A stretch of 64,000 bases of DNA from Caulobacter vibrioides (GTDB lineage Bacteria; Pseudomonadota; Alphaproteobacteria; Caulobacterales; Caulobacteraceae): NCBI RefSeq assembly GCF_002310375.3, contig NZ_CP023315.3, positions 3,286,001-3,350,000 on the forward strand, in the 5' to 3' direction. Positions 18,701 to 26,987 of this stretch are shown here, piece after piece; positions within the stretch are counted from its first letter, which is position 1, and each line of letters begins with the position of its first letter. Both the position numbers and the translations under genes were made by a program. The notes under the pieces were generated by a model that was not told the origin of the DNA, did not search any database, and saw only the letters and a list, made by a program, of their open reading frames with translations.

Positions 18701-19795
18701 GCCAACCTGGGCGCCCTGCCCGCCACGGTGCTGACGGGTCTGTCGGCGACCCAGTTCGCCGGCTTGACCTCGACCCAGCTGGCGGCCCTGCCCGACAGCC
18801 TGGTGCGCGGTCGCATCGGCCAGCTGACCGCCAGCCAGATGGCGGGCGTGTCGACCACGATGATCGCGGGACTGGACGCCACCGAGCTGGCCTCGCTGTC
18901 GGCCGCCCAGATCGGGGGCCTGACGCCGACCGGCTTCGCGGCCCTGGGGACGAGCCGCCTACCCAGCCTCACCGCCACCCAGATCGGCGGCCTCTCGACG
19001 ACCCAGGCCGCAGCGCTGGACGGCGCGATCCTGGGCGCGCTGTCGGCGACCCAGGTGGCGGCCCTGTCGGCCAGCCAGATCGGCGCGCTGGCCGGCCAGG
19101 CGATCTCGGCCTTGGACGCCACCCAGTTCGCCCGCCTCACCGCCAGCCAGGTGCGAGGCCTGACGACCAGCCAGATCGAGCAGCTCAGCGCCGCCGACGT
19201 GGCCGACTTCACCGCCACCCAGATCGGCGCCCTGAGCGGCCAGCAGATGGAGAGCTTCTCGGCCGCCGACATCTCGGCCCTGACGGCCACCCAGGTGGCG
19301 GCGATGACCGCCAGCCAGATCGCGGCCCTGTCGCCCGTGCAACTACGCGGCCTCTCGGCGACCGACATGGGCGAGTTCAGCAAGACCCAGGTCGCGGCCC
19401 TGACCACCGCACAGATCGGCGGCCTGTCGATGGCGGCGCTGGACGCCCTGTCGAGCGATCAGTTCGGCGGCCTGACCGCCACTCAGGTGCGGGGCTTCAC
19501 CGCCGAGCAGATGACGGCCTTCGGGGCGAGCGGCCTGGCGCGGCTGTCTCGAACCCAACTGGGAGCCCTGACCACCACCCAGGTCGGACAGCTGTCCACG
19601 GGCGCGATCCAGTCGCTGGGCGCCGCCCAGATCGAGCAGATCATGCCCAGCCAGATCCCCGGCTTCACCAACCAGCAGATCGCCGCGTTCAGCCCCAGCC
19701 AGCTGGGCGAGCTCTCGCGCGCCCAGATCAACAAGCTGACCGCAGCCCAGCTGGGCGCCATGACCGTGGCCCAGTTGGAAGCGATCGGGCTGTAG
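15704..19795 (+). CDS. Giant octapeptide-repeat protein, unknown function
   Basis: 1363 residues. After about 30 residues the rest is a run of roughly 160 eight-residue repeats of the form A-L-[ST]-x-x-Q-[IVL]-x (e.g. ALTATQVA, ALSTTQIG, GLTPAQIA). I see no Cys and no Tyr, one His and three Trp, and no signal peptide, membrane segment or other domain. Occasional half or odd repeats shift the phase (ALRGVA, GLMT, GRIG). A variant octad with D in place of Q followed by [EDKQ]-F recurs at about residues 182, 373, 540, 808, 976, 1164 and 1220. S/T-x-x-[QED] is a helix N-cap pattern, so a solenoid of very short helices is plausible. ATG 15704 has GGAAG upstream; ATG 15773 with GGTGGAG is the alternative start. 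I do not recognise the family. Confidence 0.85.
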   Translation: MMASSAGAASGSEGPGAVGGVKLMAVVGTDNPSLSSLSPTRIATLSAASLAEAPASEFAKLTAQQVAAISVTAIGALKPEQFAAFDARQVSALTSAQLPRLPATISFSPKQLTVLSQAQTQALSRTQVAALSLEALDELRTTQIAVLAATALSALSREQVQSLSLAQVRALTPPQIRALPAADIAEFSGEQVTALTPVQMAALNATQVSALPGDQIAALNKTQFAALSTTTIRALPPQILALTTADQWRAATIPQMSSLSGDQLKALGATRLAGLAASQVRALSATEVGRAGAGLLDALTPTQLAGLAANQTAALSVTAIAGLSTTQIAALEPAAVAGLAATGVSRLDATQVGALSASQVARLNATQLKGLNGEDLSEFTRAQLKAFTAAQIRELPPERLAALSDEDFGQLTGTQIKALTPLQLKALSTGDLAAFSSEQAAALAPGQIAALTGTQLSALRGVAAFSPGQLQSITAGQLGAFSAADLDRLSTTELKNLSGAQLAGLTPEALSSLDAEETALLSTRQVRGLTLTQLRGLSQTDVAQFSATQIGALDGSQVGGLMTRLSGSAIGALAATQVAKLPTTAITALSTTQIAALGATQLRALTADQLAGLPTTTVAALSATQMAALTPAQIAGLTTSSLTHLAPDALAQLSASQIRGLTTTQIKGLTATVFATLSSTQVAALTATQIGALSAELVGGFSTPQWAGLAASQLQGLNTSQLGALDATDLSALNETQWTALRPTQLAGLANTALAQLEATRLSKLTPLQIAGLTPTAVSALNGTQVAALSSAQVGALTAVQLRELDAEDIGKFSADQMSALAPAQVSGLTATAMAALTTSQLAALTTTQVKALSSAQLAALRATQAPALSTTQMAALGSTQLGALASEALPALTATQVEALSSAQLAGLSATQAGGLSPTQLSALSTTQVGGLSTSFLAALTPTGVSALTATQVARLSTTQVQALTATQVGSLSTTDFAEFATTQLGALTASQVGALSAANLGALPATVLTGLSATQFAGLTSTQLAALPDSLVRGRIGQLTASQMAGVSTTMIAGLDATELASLSAAQIGGLTPTGFAALGTSRLPSLTATQIGGLSTTQAAALDGAILGALSATQVAALSASQIGALAGQAISALDATQFARLTASQVRGLTTSQIEQLSAADVADFTATQIGALSGQQMESFSAADISALTATQVAAMTASQIAALSPVQLRGLSATDMGEFSKTQVAALTTAQIGGLSMAALDALSSDQFGGLTATQVRGFTAEQMTAFGASGLARLSRTQLGALTTTQVGQLSTGAIQSLGAAQIEQIMPSQIPGFTNQQIAAFSPSQLGELSRAQINKLTAAQLGAMTVAQLEAIGL

Positions 19796-19807
19796 CGGAG
19801 GCCAAAG

Positions 19808-19843
19808 AAAAGGGCCCGGCGCTTTCGCCCCGGGCCCTTTGCT
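19808..19843 (+). terminator. Terminator after the octapeptide-repeat gene
   Basis: AAAGGGCCCGG-CGCTTTCGCC-CCGGGCCCTTT, followed by GCTTTAT. The symmetric A/T tails let it also serve the convergent efp gene. Confidence 0.85.
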
Positions 19844-19865
19844 TTATCGGAACGCTAAGGAGCGC

Positions 19866-20432
19866 CTACTCCTTGGCGCGTTCCACGTAGGAGCCGTCTT
19901 CGGTCAGGATGACGACCTTGGTGCCCGCGGTGATGTACGGCGGCACGGTGGTCTTCACGCCGTTGCTGAGCACGGCCGGCTTGTAGGACGAGCTGGCGGT
20001 CTGGCCCTTCACCGACGGTTCGGTGTCGACGATTTCCAGCACCACGGTGCGCGGCAGGTCGATGGCGATCGGCACGTCGTTGTGGGTCGACAGGATGACG
20101 GTCATGCCTTCCTGCAGGTACGGCGCGGCGTCGCCGATCACGTCTTCGGTGGCCACGAGCTGGTCGTAGCTTTCCGGGTTCATGAAGTGATAGCCGTCAC
20201 CGTCGCTGTACAGGAAGGTGTGGTTGCGGTCGTCGACGAAGGCGCGCTCGACCTGCTCGGTCGTGCGATAGCGCTCCGACACCTTCACGCCGTCCGAGAT
20301 GCGGCGCATGTTCAGCTGGGTCACCGGGGTGCCCTTGCCGGGGTGGATGTTTTCGGCGCTCAGGACGACATAGAGCTTGCCGTCCATATCGACGACGGAG
20401 CCTTTGCGGAGCGAGCTGGCTGCGACCTTCAC
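19866..20432 (-). CDS. efp: Elongation factor P
   Basis: 188 residues from the GTG at 20432, with AAGGAA nine bases upstream; this gives the standard family length, whereas the open frame to 20675 adds divergent-promoter sequence. EF-P enters stalled ribosomes and helps form polyproline peptide bonds. The conserved loop reads HPGKGTP, with Lys33 as the site that is beta-lysylated by EpmA after EpmB supplies beta-lysine. Both enzymes are encoded within 4.3 kb, with epmA divergent from this gene, so the modified-Lys form of EF-P is expected. Confidence 0.95.
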   Translation of the reverse strand: MKVAASSLRKGSVVDMDGKLYVVLSAENIHPGKGTPVTQLNMRRISDGVKVSERYRTTEQVERAFVDDRNHTFLYSDGDGYHFMNPESYDQLVATEDVIGDAAPYLQEGMTVILSTHNDVPIAIDLPRTVVLEIVDTEPSVKGQTASSSYKPAVLSNGVKTTVPPYITAGTKVVILTEDGSYVERAKE

Positions 20433-20553
20433 GTAGTTACGTTCCTTGGATGAAAGCGCGCGCGAGGCCGCGGGCGCGTTCGTGCTATTGATCCGTGAGC
20501 GCCCTCGTATAGCGAAAGGGGCGAAATCTCCAGCCTCTTCGGTTTTGCCCGCC

Positions 20554-21636
20554 TTGTCCCTGTCTTCCTCCCCCCCCGGCGCGCCCACGCGCGCCCCCCA
20601 CCACGCCCAATGGTGGCGCGCCGGCGTCCACGCCGACCGCCGGCCGTTCCTCTTGGCCCGCAACCGGATCACCAAGGCCTTCCGCGCCTGGTTCGAGGAT
20701 CAGGGTTTTGAGGAGGTCGAGGCTGCGGCCCTGCAGGTCTCGCCCGGCAACGAGGCGCATCTGCACGCCTTCGCCACGCAGGCCCTGACGATCGCCGGCG
20801 AGGCCAGTCCGCTCTATCTGCACACCTCGCCCGAGTTCGCCTGCAAGAAGCTCTTGGCGGCGGGCGAGGAGAAGATCTTCAGCCTCGGCAAGGTGTGGCG
20901 CAACCGCGAGCGTGGGCCGCTGCACCATCCCGAGTTCACCATGCTGGAATGGTACCGGGCCACCGCCCCCTACCAGGCCCTGATGGACGACTGCGCCGTC
21001 CTGCTGGCCCTGGCGGCGGAAACGGCGGGGACCACGCGCTTTGCCTTCCGGGGCATGACCTGCGATCCCTTCGCCGCGCCGGAGCGCCTGTCGGTGGCCG
21101 AGGCTTTTGCGCGCCACGCGGGCGTCGACCTGCTGGCCAGCGTGGCGGCGGACGGTTCGACCGACCGCGAGGCCCTGGCCGCGCAGGCGCGCACCGCCGG
21201 AATCCGGGTGGCCGAGGACGACGGCTGGGCCGACATCTTCAGCCGGATCATCGTCGAAAAGGTCGAGCCACGCCTGGGCGAGGGCCGCGCGACCATTCTG
21301 TGCGAATACCCGATCAGCGAGGCGGCGCTTGCCCGTCCCAAGGACGCCGATCCGCGCGTGGCCGAACGCTTCGAGCTCTATGCCTGCGGGGTGGAGCTGG
21401 CCAACGCGTTCGGGGAGCTCACCGACCCGGCCGAGCAGCGCCGCCGGTTCCTGATCGAGATGGACGAGAAGGCGCGGATCTACGGCGAGCGCTATCCGAT
21501 CGACGAAGACTTCCTGGCGGCCCTGGCGCACATGCCGCAAGCGTCCGGCTCGGCGCTGGGCTTTGATCGGCTGGTGCTACTGGCCACCGGCGCGCGGCGG
21601 ATCGAGGACGTGGTCTGGACGCCGGTCGCGGGGTGA
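20554..21636 (+). CDS. epmA: EF-P beta-lysine ligase EpmA (PoxA/GenX)
   Basis: About 360 residues. It is a class II lysyl-tRNA-synthetase-like enzyme lacking the anticodon-binding domain that joins beta-lysine to EF-P. Class II motif 2 is seen in [20 protein letters not shown] + EFTMLEWY and motif 3 in [16 protein letters not shown]; the [13 protein letters not shown] segment is typical of EpmA/LysRS. The start is uncertain: conserved sequence begins near [14 protein letters not shown], and only TTG codons (20545, 20554) or a distant ATG (20446, overlapping the efp leader) are available. Divergent from efp. Confidence 0.9.
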   Translation: MSLSSSPPGAPTRAPHHAQWWRAGVHADRRPFLLARNRITKAFRAWFEDQGFEEVEAAALQVSPGNEAHLHAFATQALTIAGEASPLYLHTSPEFACKKLLAAGEEKIFSLGKVWRNRERGPLHHPEFTMLEWYRATAPYQALMDDCAVLLALAAETAGTTRFAFRGMTCDPFAAPERLSVAEAFARHAGVDLLASVAADGSTDREALAAQARTAGIRVAEDDGWADIFSRIIVEKVEPRLGEGRATILCEYPISEAALARPKDADPRVAERFELYACGVELANAFGELTDPAEQRRRFLIEMDEKARIYGERYPIDEDFLAALAHMPQASGSALGFDRLVLLATGARRIEDVVWTPVAG

Positions 21637-21674
21637 GCTGAGCGGCTGTTTTGAGGTTGACGGCATGGGAGCTG

Positions 21675-21763
21675 TCCTCGCCCTTCGACAAGCTCAGGGT
21701 GAGGACGACTGTCGGCCTCAGCGCATACAAAATCCTCATCCTGAGCTTGTCGAAGGACGAGGA
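21675..21763. repeat. Palindromic repeat (family E-like, copy 2)
   Basis: Left arm GTCCTCGCCCTTCGACAAGC + TCAGGGTGAGGAC; right arm TCCTCATCCTGAGCTTGTCG + AAGGACGAGGA. It follows the epmA stop by about 40 bases. The rest of the 21637-22017 gap contains an AT-richer stretch around 21800-21860 and no gene I can support. Confidence 0.75.
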
Positions 21764-22017
21764 TTTCCGTCCGGGTCGGTTTGCGGAACGCGACCCTGGC
21801 CTGAAAAAAATCGCATACCCCTCTTGCGAATTGAACGCGTTCGCACAAGATAGAGAAAGCGGGCCGGGCCCCTCTGACGTAGTCGATCCCCTCAGGTCGA
21901 ACGTGATGTCGGACCGCATCGGGTGCGCTCGATGTTGGGTCCTGGCGGCTTACCCCCCTCTCGCCAAACCCCTCGCCCGGCGTCGGGCGCGCCCCTCGAC
22001 ACCAGAGGAGCGCCCAT

Positions 22018-22203
22018 TTGAGCCTGTTGAACGCCCGACAACTGCGCGACGAGATCGTGCGGCTGACGACCGCCCTGCATGAGGAAGCCCGCAAGCCGAC
22101 GCCCGATCGCGGCCTGATGCGCCTGTGGGACCTTCGCCGCGAGCGGCTGAAGGAACAGCTTTGGGCCCAGGAGATGAACGCCACGGCCGCGCGGTGGCGG
22201 TGA
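22018..22203 (+). CDS. Small charged helical protein, unknown function
   Basis: 61 residues from the TTG at 22018, chosen because GAGGAG lies seven bases upstream. The sequence is a helical, charged peptide (LRDEIVRLTTALHEEARK, LMRLWDLRRERLKEQLWAQE). Its TGA overlaps the GTG of the next gene (GTGA), so the two are translationally coupled. No family recognised; its place between epmA and a TerB-like gene gives no firm role. Confidence 0.7.
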   Translation: MSLLNARQLRDEIVRLTTALHEEARKPTPDRGLMRLWDLRRERLKEQLWAQEMNATAARWR

Positions 22204-22601
22204 TCGCGCCCGAAGACCGCCAAGACCCTCATCGTGAACAGCTGGACGCCCTGGTCGCCGCCTGCGTGCTGATCGCCCAGGTCGACGGCGCCGTGACGCC
22301 GGACGAGCGCGGCCGGATGGTCGAGCGCCTGAAACTGCATGTCGGGCTTGAGGGCGCCGATCTGGAGGCCGCCTTGCAAACCTTCGAGACGCTGGACGCG
22401 CGCTTTGACGCCCGGCCCGAAGAGACCTGGGTCGAGGCCGAGCTGATGATCCGCCGCCTGAGGGGCCGCGCCGAGGCGGAAGGCGTGGCCTCCGCCGCCG
22501 TGGCCGTGTCGATCGACGGCGGGCTGGAGGCCGAGGAGCGCTCGGCGGTGCTGGACATCTGCGGCTGGCTGGACGTCAGCCCCGTGCGGGTTCTGCCCTA
22601 G
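22200..22601 (+). CDS. TerB-like helical protein
   Basis: 133 residues from the GTG at 22200, which overlaps the upstream stop by four bases; GTG at 22194 is an alternative. The pattern (LVAACVLIAQVDGAVTPDER, then AVAVSIDGGLEAEERSAVLD + ICGWL) is the repeated acidic turn of the TerB/DjlA N-terminal fold, in which D-G-x(2-4)-E positions may bind metal. TerB-fold proteins are linked to tellurite and membrane stress in other bacteria, but there is no ter operon here, so the role is open. Confidence 0.75.
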   Translation: MIAPEDRQDPHREQLDALVAACVLIAQVDGAVTPDERGRMVERLKLHVGLEGADLEAALQTFETLDARFDARPEETWVEAELMIRRLRGRAEAEGVASAAVAVSIDGGLEAEERSAVLDICGWLDVSPVRVLP

Positions 22602-22620
22602 GGTCCAAGAAGAAGCACCA

Positions 22621-22791
22621 CTCTCCTCCCCCCATCGGGGGAGGGGGACCCGCGAACGCGGGTGGAGGGGGCCTCGTGCGGCGGGGCGACATCCTGTGGC
22701 CAGGGGCTTCTCATCTGACGGGGACGTAGCCGGCTCGGTCGGCCCCTCCACCGCCGTTCGGCGGTCCCCCTCCCCCATTGGGGGAGGAGAG
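22621..22791. repeat. Palindromic repeat (family G)
   Basis: Left arm CTCTCCTCCCCCCATCGGGG + GAGGGGGACC with a CGCGAACGCG hairpin and GGTGGAGGGGCC; the right arm is the near mirror (GGCCCCTCCACCGCC, GTTCGGCGG, TCCCCCTCCCCCATTGGGGG + AGGAGAG). It fills most of the 22602-22908 gap. Confidence 0.8.
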
Positions 22792-22827
22792 AAGCACAGC
22801 GCCCCTCCTTTAGGCTTTCCACCGCGC

Positions 22828-22841
22828 TTGACGCCGATCAA
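22828..22841. promoter_or_regulatory. FNR/FixK-like box upstream of the VIT1 gene
   Basis: TTGACGCCGATCAA fits the CRP/FNR-type palindrome TTGAY-N4-RTCAA exactly. Caulobacter FixK uses such sites in the low-oxygen response. It lies 68 bases before the start at 22909. Confidence 0.55.
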
Positions 22842-22908
22842 GGGCGCGCGCCTTGCTGGGGTCCAGGATCTCCTGGAACCCAGGCTCTCCTGGCATAAGG
22901 AGCGACAG

Positions 22909-23610
22909 ATGACGCGGCTGAAGACCCATGTCGAACGCCACGCGGTGTCGCGGATCGGCTGGCTGCGGGCGGCGGTGCTGGGCGCCAATGACGGCATCGT
23001 CTCGACCGCCTCGCTGGTGGTCGGGGTGGCGGCGGCCGAGGCGACGCGCGGACCGATCCTGCTGGCCGCGAGCGCCAGCCTGGTCGCCGGCGCGATGTCG
23101 ATGGCGGCCGGCGAATATGTCTCGGTGGCCTCGCAGTCCGACAGCGAGGCGGCCGATCTGGCCCGCGAACGCGTCGAGCTGGCGACGAAGCCCGAAGAAG
23201 AGCTGGACGAAATGACCGCGATCTATGTGGCGCGCGGCCTCACGCCGGACCTCGCGCGGCGGGTCGCCGAAGAGCTGAACGCCGGCGACGCCCTGGCCGC
23301 GCACGCCCGCGACGAACTGGGCATCTCCGAGCACGTCACCGCGCGGCCCGTGCAGGCGGCCCTGACCTCGGCGGCCACCTTCGCGGTGGGCGCAGCCATG
23401 CCGCTCCTGGTGTCGCTGCTGGCCCCGCTGCCGGTGATCATTCCGATCATCTCGGTCGCCACCCTGGTGTTCCTGGCGGTGCTGGGCGGGCTGGGCGCCT
23501 GGGCCGGCGGCGCCAGCCCCTGGAAGCCGATGCTGCGCGTCACCTTCTGGGGCGCCCTGGCCCTGGGGGTCACCGCGGTGATCGGCAAGCTTTTCGGGGC
23601 CGTGGTTTAG
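22909..23610 (+). CDS. VIT1/CCC1-family Fe/Mn transporter
   Basis: 233 residues from the ATG at 22909, with TAAGGAG eight bases upstream. The VIT family pattern is clear: LRAAVLGANDGIVSTASLVV + GVAAA in the first helix, SLVAGAMSMAAGEYVSVASQ in the second, a charged cytosolic metal-binding loop (about residues 75-150), and three further C-terminal helices. Members move Fe2+ or Mn2+ out of the cytosol. An FNR/FixK-like box upstream suggests oxygen-linked expression, in keeping with ferrous iron becoming abundant at low oxygen. Confidence 0.9.
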   Translation: MTRLKTHVERHAVSRIGWLRAAVLGANDGIVSTASLVVGVAAAEATRGPILLAASASLVAGAMSMAAGEYVSVASQSDSEAADLARERVELATKPEEELDEMTAIYVARGLTPDLARRVAEELNAGDALAAHARDELGISEHVTARPVQAALTSAATFAVGAAMPLLVSLLAPLPVIIPIISVATLVFLAVLGGLGAWAGGASPWKPMLRVTFWGALALGVTAVIGKLFGAVV

Positions 23611-23658
23611 GGCCGATATTTGCTTCGCGGCGGAAAATCCCGCATATCCCCGCGCCTC

Positions 23659-24696
23659 ATGTCCCCCGCCCAGACCCTTCGTGACGCCCGGTCCCTGGCG
23701 CAGGCCGGCTTGGTCCCGGCCGAGCGGCTGCCCGCGCTCGAGGCGGTGGCGGCGCGCTATGCGGTGGCGATCACCCCGGCCATGGCCGAGCTGATCAGGC
23801 CGGGAGACGAAGCCGATCCGATCGCGCGGCAGTTCGTCCCCTCGCCCGAGGAGTTGGTGTCCAGCCCCGGCGAAGACGCCGACCCGATCGGCGACGGCGC
23901 CCACAGTCCGGTCGAGGGGATCGTCCACCGCTATCCCGACCGGGTGCTGCTGAAGCCGACCCACACCTGCGCGGTCTATTGCCGGTTCTGCTTTCGGCGC
24001 GAGATGGTCGGGCCCGAGGGGCTGTCCAACCTGACGCCCGCCCAGCTGGACGCGGCCTTGGCCTATATCGCCGGGCGTCCCGAAATCTGGGAGGTGATCG
24101 TCACCGGCGGCGACCCGCTGGTGCTGTCGCCGCGGCGCCTGGCCGACCTGATGGACCGGCTGGCGGCGATCGAGCACGTCAAGATCGTGCGCTTCCACAC
24201 TCGCGTGCCCGCCGTCGATCCAAAGGCGGTGACGCCCGAGCTGGTCGCGGCCCTGACGCGGACCTCCAAGGCGGTCTATGTCGCGCTGCACGCCAACCAC
24301 GCCCGCGAACTGACGCCGGCCGCCCGCGCGGCCTGCGCGCGCATCGTCGACGCGGGCGTTCCGATGGTCAGCCAGACCGTGCTGCTGCGCGGGGTCAATG
24401 ACGACCCTGAGACCCTGGCCCAGCTGATGCGGGCCTTCGTCGAGACGCGGATCCGGCCCTACTACCTGCACCACGGCGACCTGGCGCCCGGCACGAGCCA
24501 CCTGCGGACCACCGTCGCCGAGGGCCAGGCGATCATGCGGGCCCTGCGCGGGACGCTGTCGGGCCTGGCCCAGCCGACCTATGTGCTGGATATCCCGGGC
24601 GGCCACGGCAAGGTTCCCGTCGGCCCGACCTATCTGTCCGACGGCGCGGTCGAGGACCCGGACGGCGCGGTGCGGCCCTATCCGCCCACGGCCTGA
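23659..24696 (+). CDS. epmB: EF-P-specific lysine 2,3-aminomutase EpmB (KamA family)
   Basis: 345 residues. It is a radical SAM and PLP enzyme converting lysine to beta-lysine for EF-P. The CxxxCxxC cluster motif is in THTCAVYCRFCFRREMVG, followed by VIVTGGDPLVLS and PYYLHHGDLAPGTSHLRT; the PLP Lys is probably in HGKVPVGPTYL. Length fits EpmB rather than the larger catabolic lysine aminomutases. The start at 23659 was preferred to 23620. Together with efp and epmA it completes the EF-P modification pathway in this window. Confidence 0.92.
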   Translation: MSPAQTLRDARSLAQAGLVPAERLPALEAVAARYAVAITPAMAELIRPGDEADPIARQFVPSPEELVSSPGEDADPIGDGAHSPVEGIVHRYPDRVLLKPTHTCAVYCRFCFRREMVGPEGLSNLTPAQLDAALAYIAGRPEIWEVIVTGGDPLVLSPRRLADLMDRLAAIEHVKIVRFHTRVPAVDPKAVTPELVAALTRTSKAVYVALHANHARELTPAARAACARIVDAGVPMVSQTVLLRGVNDDPETLAQLMRAFVETRIRPYYLHHGDLAPGTSHLRTTVAEGQAIMRALRGTLSGLAQPTYVLDIPGGHGKVPVGPTYLSDGAVEDPDGAVRPYPPTA

Positions 24697-24834
24697 AGGC
24701 CGCCGGAAGCCGGGCTTGCGTTGCGACGCAGCAAAGCCTTGGCGAGCGCGGGGTTTCTCGTGCTAGAAAAGTCGTCACAACAGATGGCCCGGACTGTGGC
24801 GTTCGGCGCGAATTCAAGCGAAGGCTTGGCTTTT

Positions 24835-25713
24835 ATGAGTGAAATCAAGACGGTCGGCGTGATCGGCGCCGGCCAGATGGGGTCGGGCATCGCGCATGTC
24901 GTCGCCCTGGGCGGCTATGACGTGCGACTTCACGACGTCTCGCGCGACCGGATCGACGCCGGCATCGCCGCCATCGAGAAGAACATGGCCCGTCAGGTCG
25001 GCCGTGGGATCATCGACGACGCGGCGATGAAAGCCGCCCTGGCCCGCATTCAGCCCGCCGAGGGCCTGGAGGCGATCGGCGCCACGGATCTGGCGATCGA
25101 GGCCGCCACCGAGAACGAGGAGATCAAGAAATCGATCTTCCGCAGCCTGCAGCCGCACCTGGGCGCCCATACGCTGCTGGCCTCGAACACCTCGTCGATC
25201 TCGATCACGCGCCTGGCCTCGGCCACGGACCGTCCCGAGCGGTTCATCGGCCTGCACTTCATGAACCCCGTGCCGCTGATGAAGCTGGTGGAGATCATCC
25301 GCGGCATCGCCACGGACGTCCCGACCTACGAAGCGGCCGTGACCTTCGCCCAATCGCTGGGCAAGATCACCAGCAACGCCGAAGACTTCCCCGCCTTCAT
25401 CGTCAACCGCGTGCTGGTGCCGATGATCAACGAGGCGATCTACACCCTGTACGAAGGGGTCGGCACGGTCGACGCCATCGACACGGCGATGAAGCTGGGC
25501 GCCAACCATCCGATGGGCCCGCTGGAGCTGGGTGATTTCATCGGTCTGGACACCGTGCTCAGCATCATGAACGTGCTGCACGAGGGTCTGGCCGACAGCA
25601 AATACCGCCCCTGCCCGCTGCTGGTGAAATATGTCGAAGCCGGCTGGCTTGGCAAAAAGACCGGACGCGGGTTCTATGATTACCGGGGCGAGACGCCGGT
25701 TCCCACGCGCTAG
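24835..25713 (+). CDS. 3-hydroxybutyryl-CoA dehydrogenase
   Basis: 292 residues from the ATG at 24835; the longer frame to 24721 adds a non-conserved stretch. It oxidises 3-hydroxyacyl-CoA with NAD(P). The Rossmann motif is at the N-terminus (VGVIGAGQMGSGIAHVVALG), followed by ASNTSSISIT, FIGLHFMNPVPLMKLVEII (catalytic His) and DFPAFIVNRVL (catalytic Asn). The C-terminal domain is standard (GANHPMGPLELGDFIGLDT). In PHB or butanoate metabolism it would work with the thiolase at 56713-57885, and ETF takes electrons from the acyl-CoA step. Confidence 0.92.
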   Translation: MSEIKTVGVIGAGQMGSGIAHVVALGGYDVRLHDVSRDRIDAGIAAIEKNMARQVGRGIIDDAAMKAALARIQPAEGLEAIGATDLAIEAATENEEIKKSIFRSLQPHLGAHTLLASNTSSISITRLASATDRPERFIGLHFMNPVPLMKLVEIIRGIATDVPTYEAAVTFAQSLGKITSNAEDFPAFIVNRVLVPMINEAIYTLYEGVGTVDAIDTAMKLGANHPMGPLELGDFIGLDTVLSIMNVLHEGLADSKYRPCPLLVKYVEAGWLGKKTGRGFYDYRGETPVPTR

Positions 25714-25745
25714 GCGTGATCATGGCGTTTCCGAAGGGGGACGCC

Positions 25746-26987
25746 ATGACCGACACCACCGCGCCGATGACGGAGGCCTTGCGCCCCGTCGCCAAGGATG
25801 ATCGCCACCTGAGCCTCGATGTCCTGCGGGGCCTGGGGGTGATGGGCATCCTGGCCGTCAACGCCGTGGCCTTCGGCCTGCCGATGCCGGTCTATATGTC
25901 GCCCGAGCTGTCGCCCTTCGGGATGGCCGCAAGCGAAGGCCTGGCCTGGTGGGTGGTCCAGACCTTCTTCCACTACAAGTTCGTCACCCTGTTCTCGATC
26001 CTGTTCGGGGTGTCGATCCTGCTGGTCGGCGGCGAGCGCAGCGACAAGGCGCGCGGCGCCCTGCTGCGACGTCGGCTGGGCTGGCTCTTGGTGATCGGCC
26101 TGCTGCACGGCCTGCTGATCTGGTACGGCGACATTCTGCTGCTCTACGCCTGCACGGGCTTCCTGGCCCTGCTGGCGCGATCCTGGACGCCCAAGCGGCT
26201 GTTCACGGTCAGCCTGACCGTTCTGCTGCTGGGCTCGGCCCTGGCGGTCGCGCCGCTGATCCTGCTGGAAAGCGCCCCGGCCGACATCCAGAAGACGGTC
26301 ATGGCCCAGATGACCCAGCCCGGCGGCGCGGCGAACGTGACGTCCGCCACGGCGGCCATGCGGGCGGGCCTGCCCTCGGCCATGGCCGAGAACTTCAAGG
26401 CGTGGATGGTGCTGCAGCCCGCCAGCCTGATCGTGTTCGTCTGGCGCACCGCCGCCCTGATGCTGCTGGGCATGGCGCTGTTCAAGACCGGCTTCCTGAC
26501 CGGCAAGGCCAAGACCTCTGTCTATCTCCTGCTGATCGCCCTGGGCGGCGCGGGCCTGGCCTGGACCGGCTGGGAGAACGGCATGAAGCTGGCCACCGAC
26601 TTCGCCAAGCCGCAGGCCCTAGGCCGCTACAACATGGCCTATGAGTTCGCCAGCCTGCCGATCACCCTGGGCTATGCGTCGCTGGCCATCCTGCTGATCC
26701 GCTCGCGCGCCATTGCGGGCCTGCTGAACCCGGTGGCGCGCCTGGGGCAGATGGCCTTCACCAACTATCTGACCCAGTCGATCCTGATGACGACGCTCTT
26801 CTGGAGCGGGCGGGGCCTTGGCCTGTTCGGCGAGTTCAACCGCGTTGAGCTGTGGGGCTGCGTCATCGCCATCTGGGCGCTGCAGCTGATCTGGTCGCCG
26901 CTGTGGCTGTCGCGCTTTGCGATGGGGCCGATGGAGTGGGTCTGGCGCCGCCTCGCCTACGGCAAGGGCCTGGCGCGCGGGGCCTGA
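25746..26987 (+). CDS. DUF418 (YeiB-like) polytopic membrane protein
   Basis: 413 residues from the ATG at 25746, preceded by GAAGGGGGA. About ten hydrophobic segments. The N-terminal LSLDVLRGLGVMGILAVN block and the C-terminal DUF418 block (NPVARLGQMAFTNYLTQSIL, then LWGCVIAIWALQLIWSPLWL) define the family, related to acyltransferase-3-like membrane proteins. A transport or acyl-transfer role is often proposed but unproven. It follows hbd by 32 bases and may share its transcript. Confidence 0.88.
   Translation: MTDTTAPMTEALRPVAKDDRHLSLDVLRGLGVMGILAVNAVAFGLPMPVYMSPELSPFGMAASEGLAWWVVQTFFHYKFVTLFSILFGVSILLVGGERSDKARGALLRRRLGWLLVIGLLHGLLIWYGDILLLYACTGFLALLARSWTPKRLFTVSLTVLLLGSALAVAPLILLESAPADIQKTVMAQMTQPGGAANVTSATAAMRAGLPSAMAENFKAWMVLQPASLIVFVWRTAALMLLGMALFKTGFLTGKAKTSVYLLLIALGGAGLAWTGWENGMKLATDFAKPQALGRYNMAYEFASLPITLGYASLAILLIRSRAIAGLLNPVARLGQMAFTNYLTQSILMTTLFWSGRGLGLFGEFNRVELWGCVIAIWALQLIWSPLWLSRFAMGPMEWVWRRLAYGKGLARGA

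Noticed and set aside
15704..19795. CRISPR or minisatellite array
   Set aside because: The 24-base period is in frame, degenerate at synonymous positions and codes for a regular peptide; there are no constant repeats with unique spacers.
16444..19890. Long alternative frames (1148 codons plus, several minus) across the octad gene
   Set aside because: Repeated 24-base units keep other frames open; their products are Gly/Arg/Asp-rich and lack ribosome sites and terminators.
20433..20675. N-terminal extension of EF-P
   Set aside because: EF-P families start at KVAASS-like sequence; a GTG with AAGGAA gives the standard 188 residues, and the extension overlaps the divergent epmA leader.
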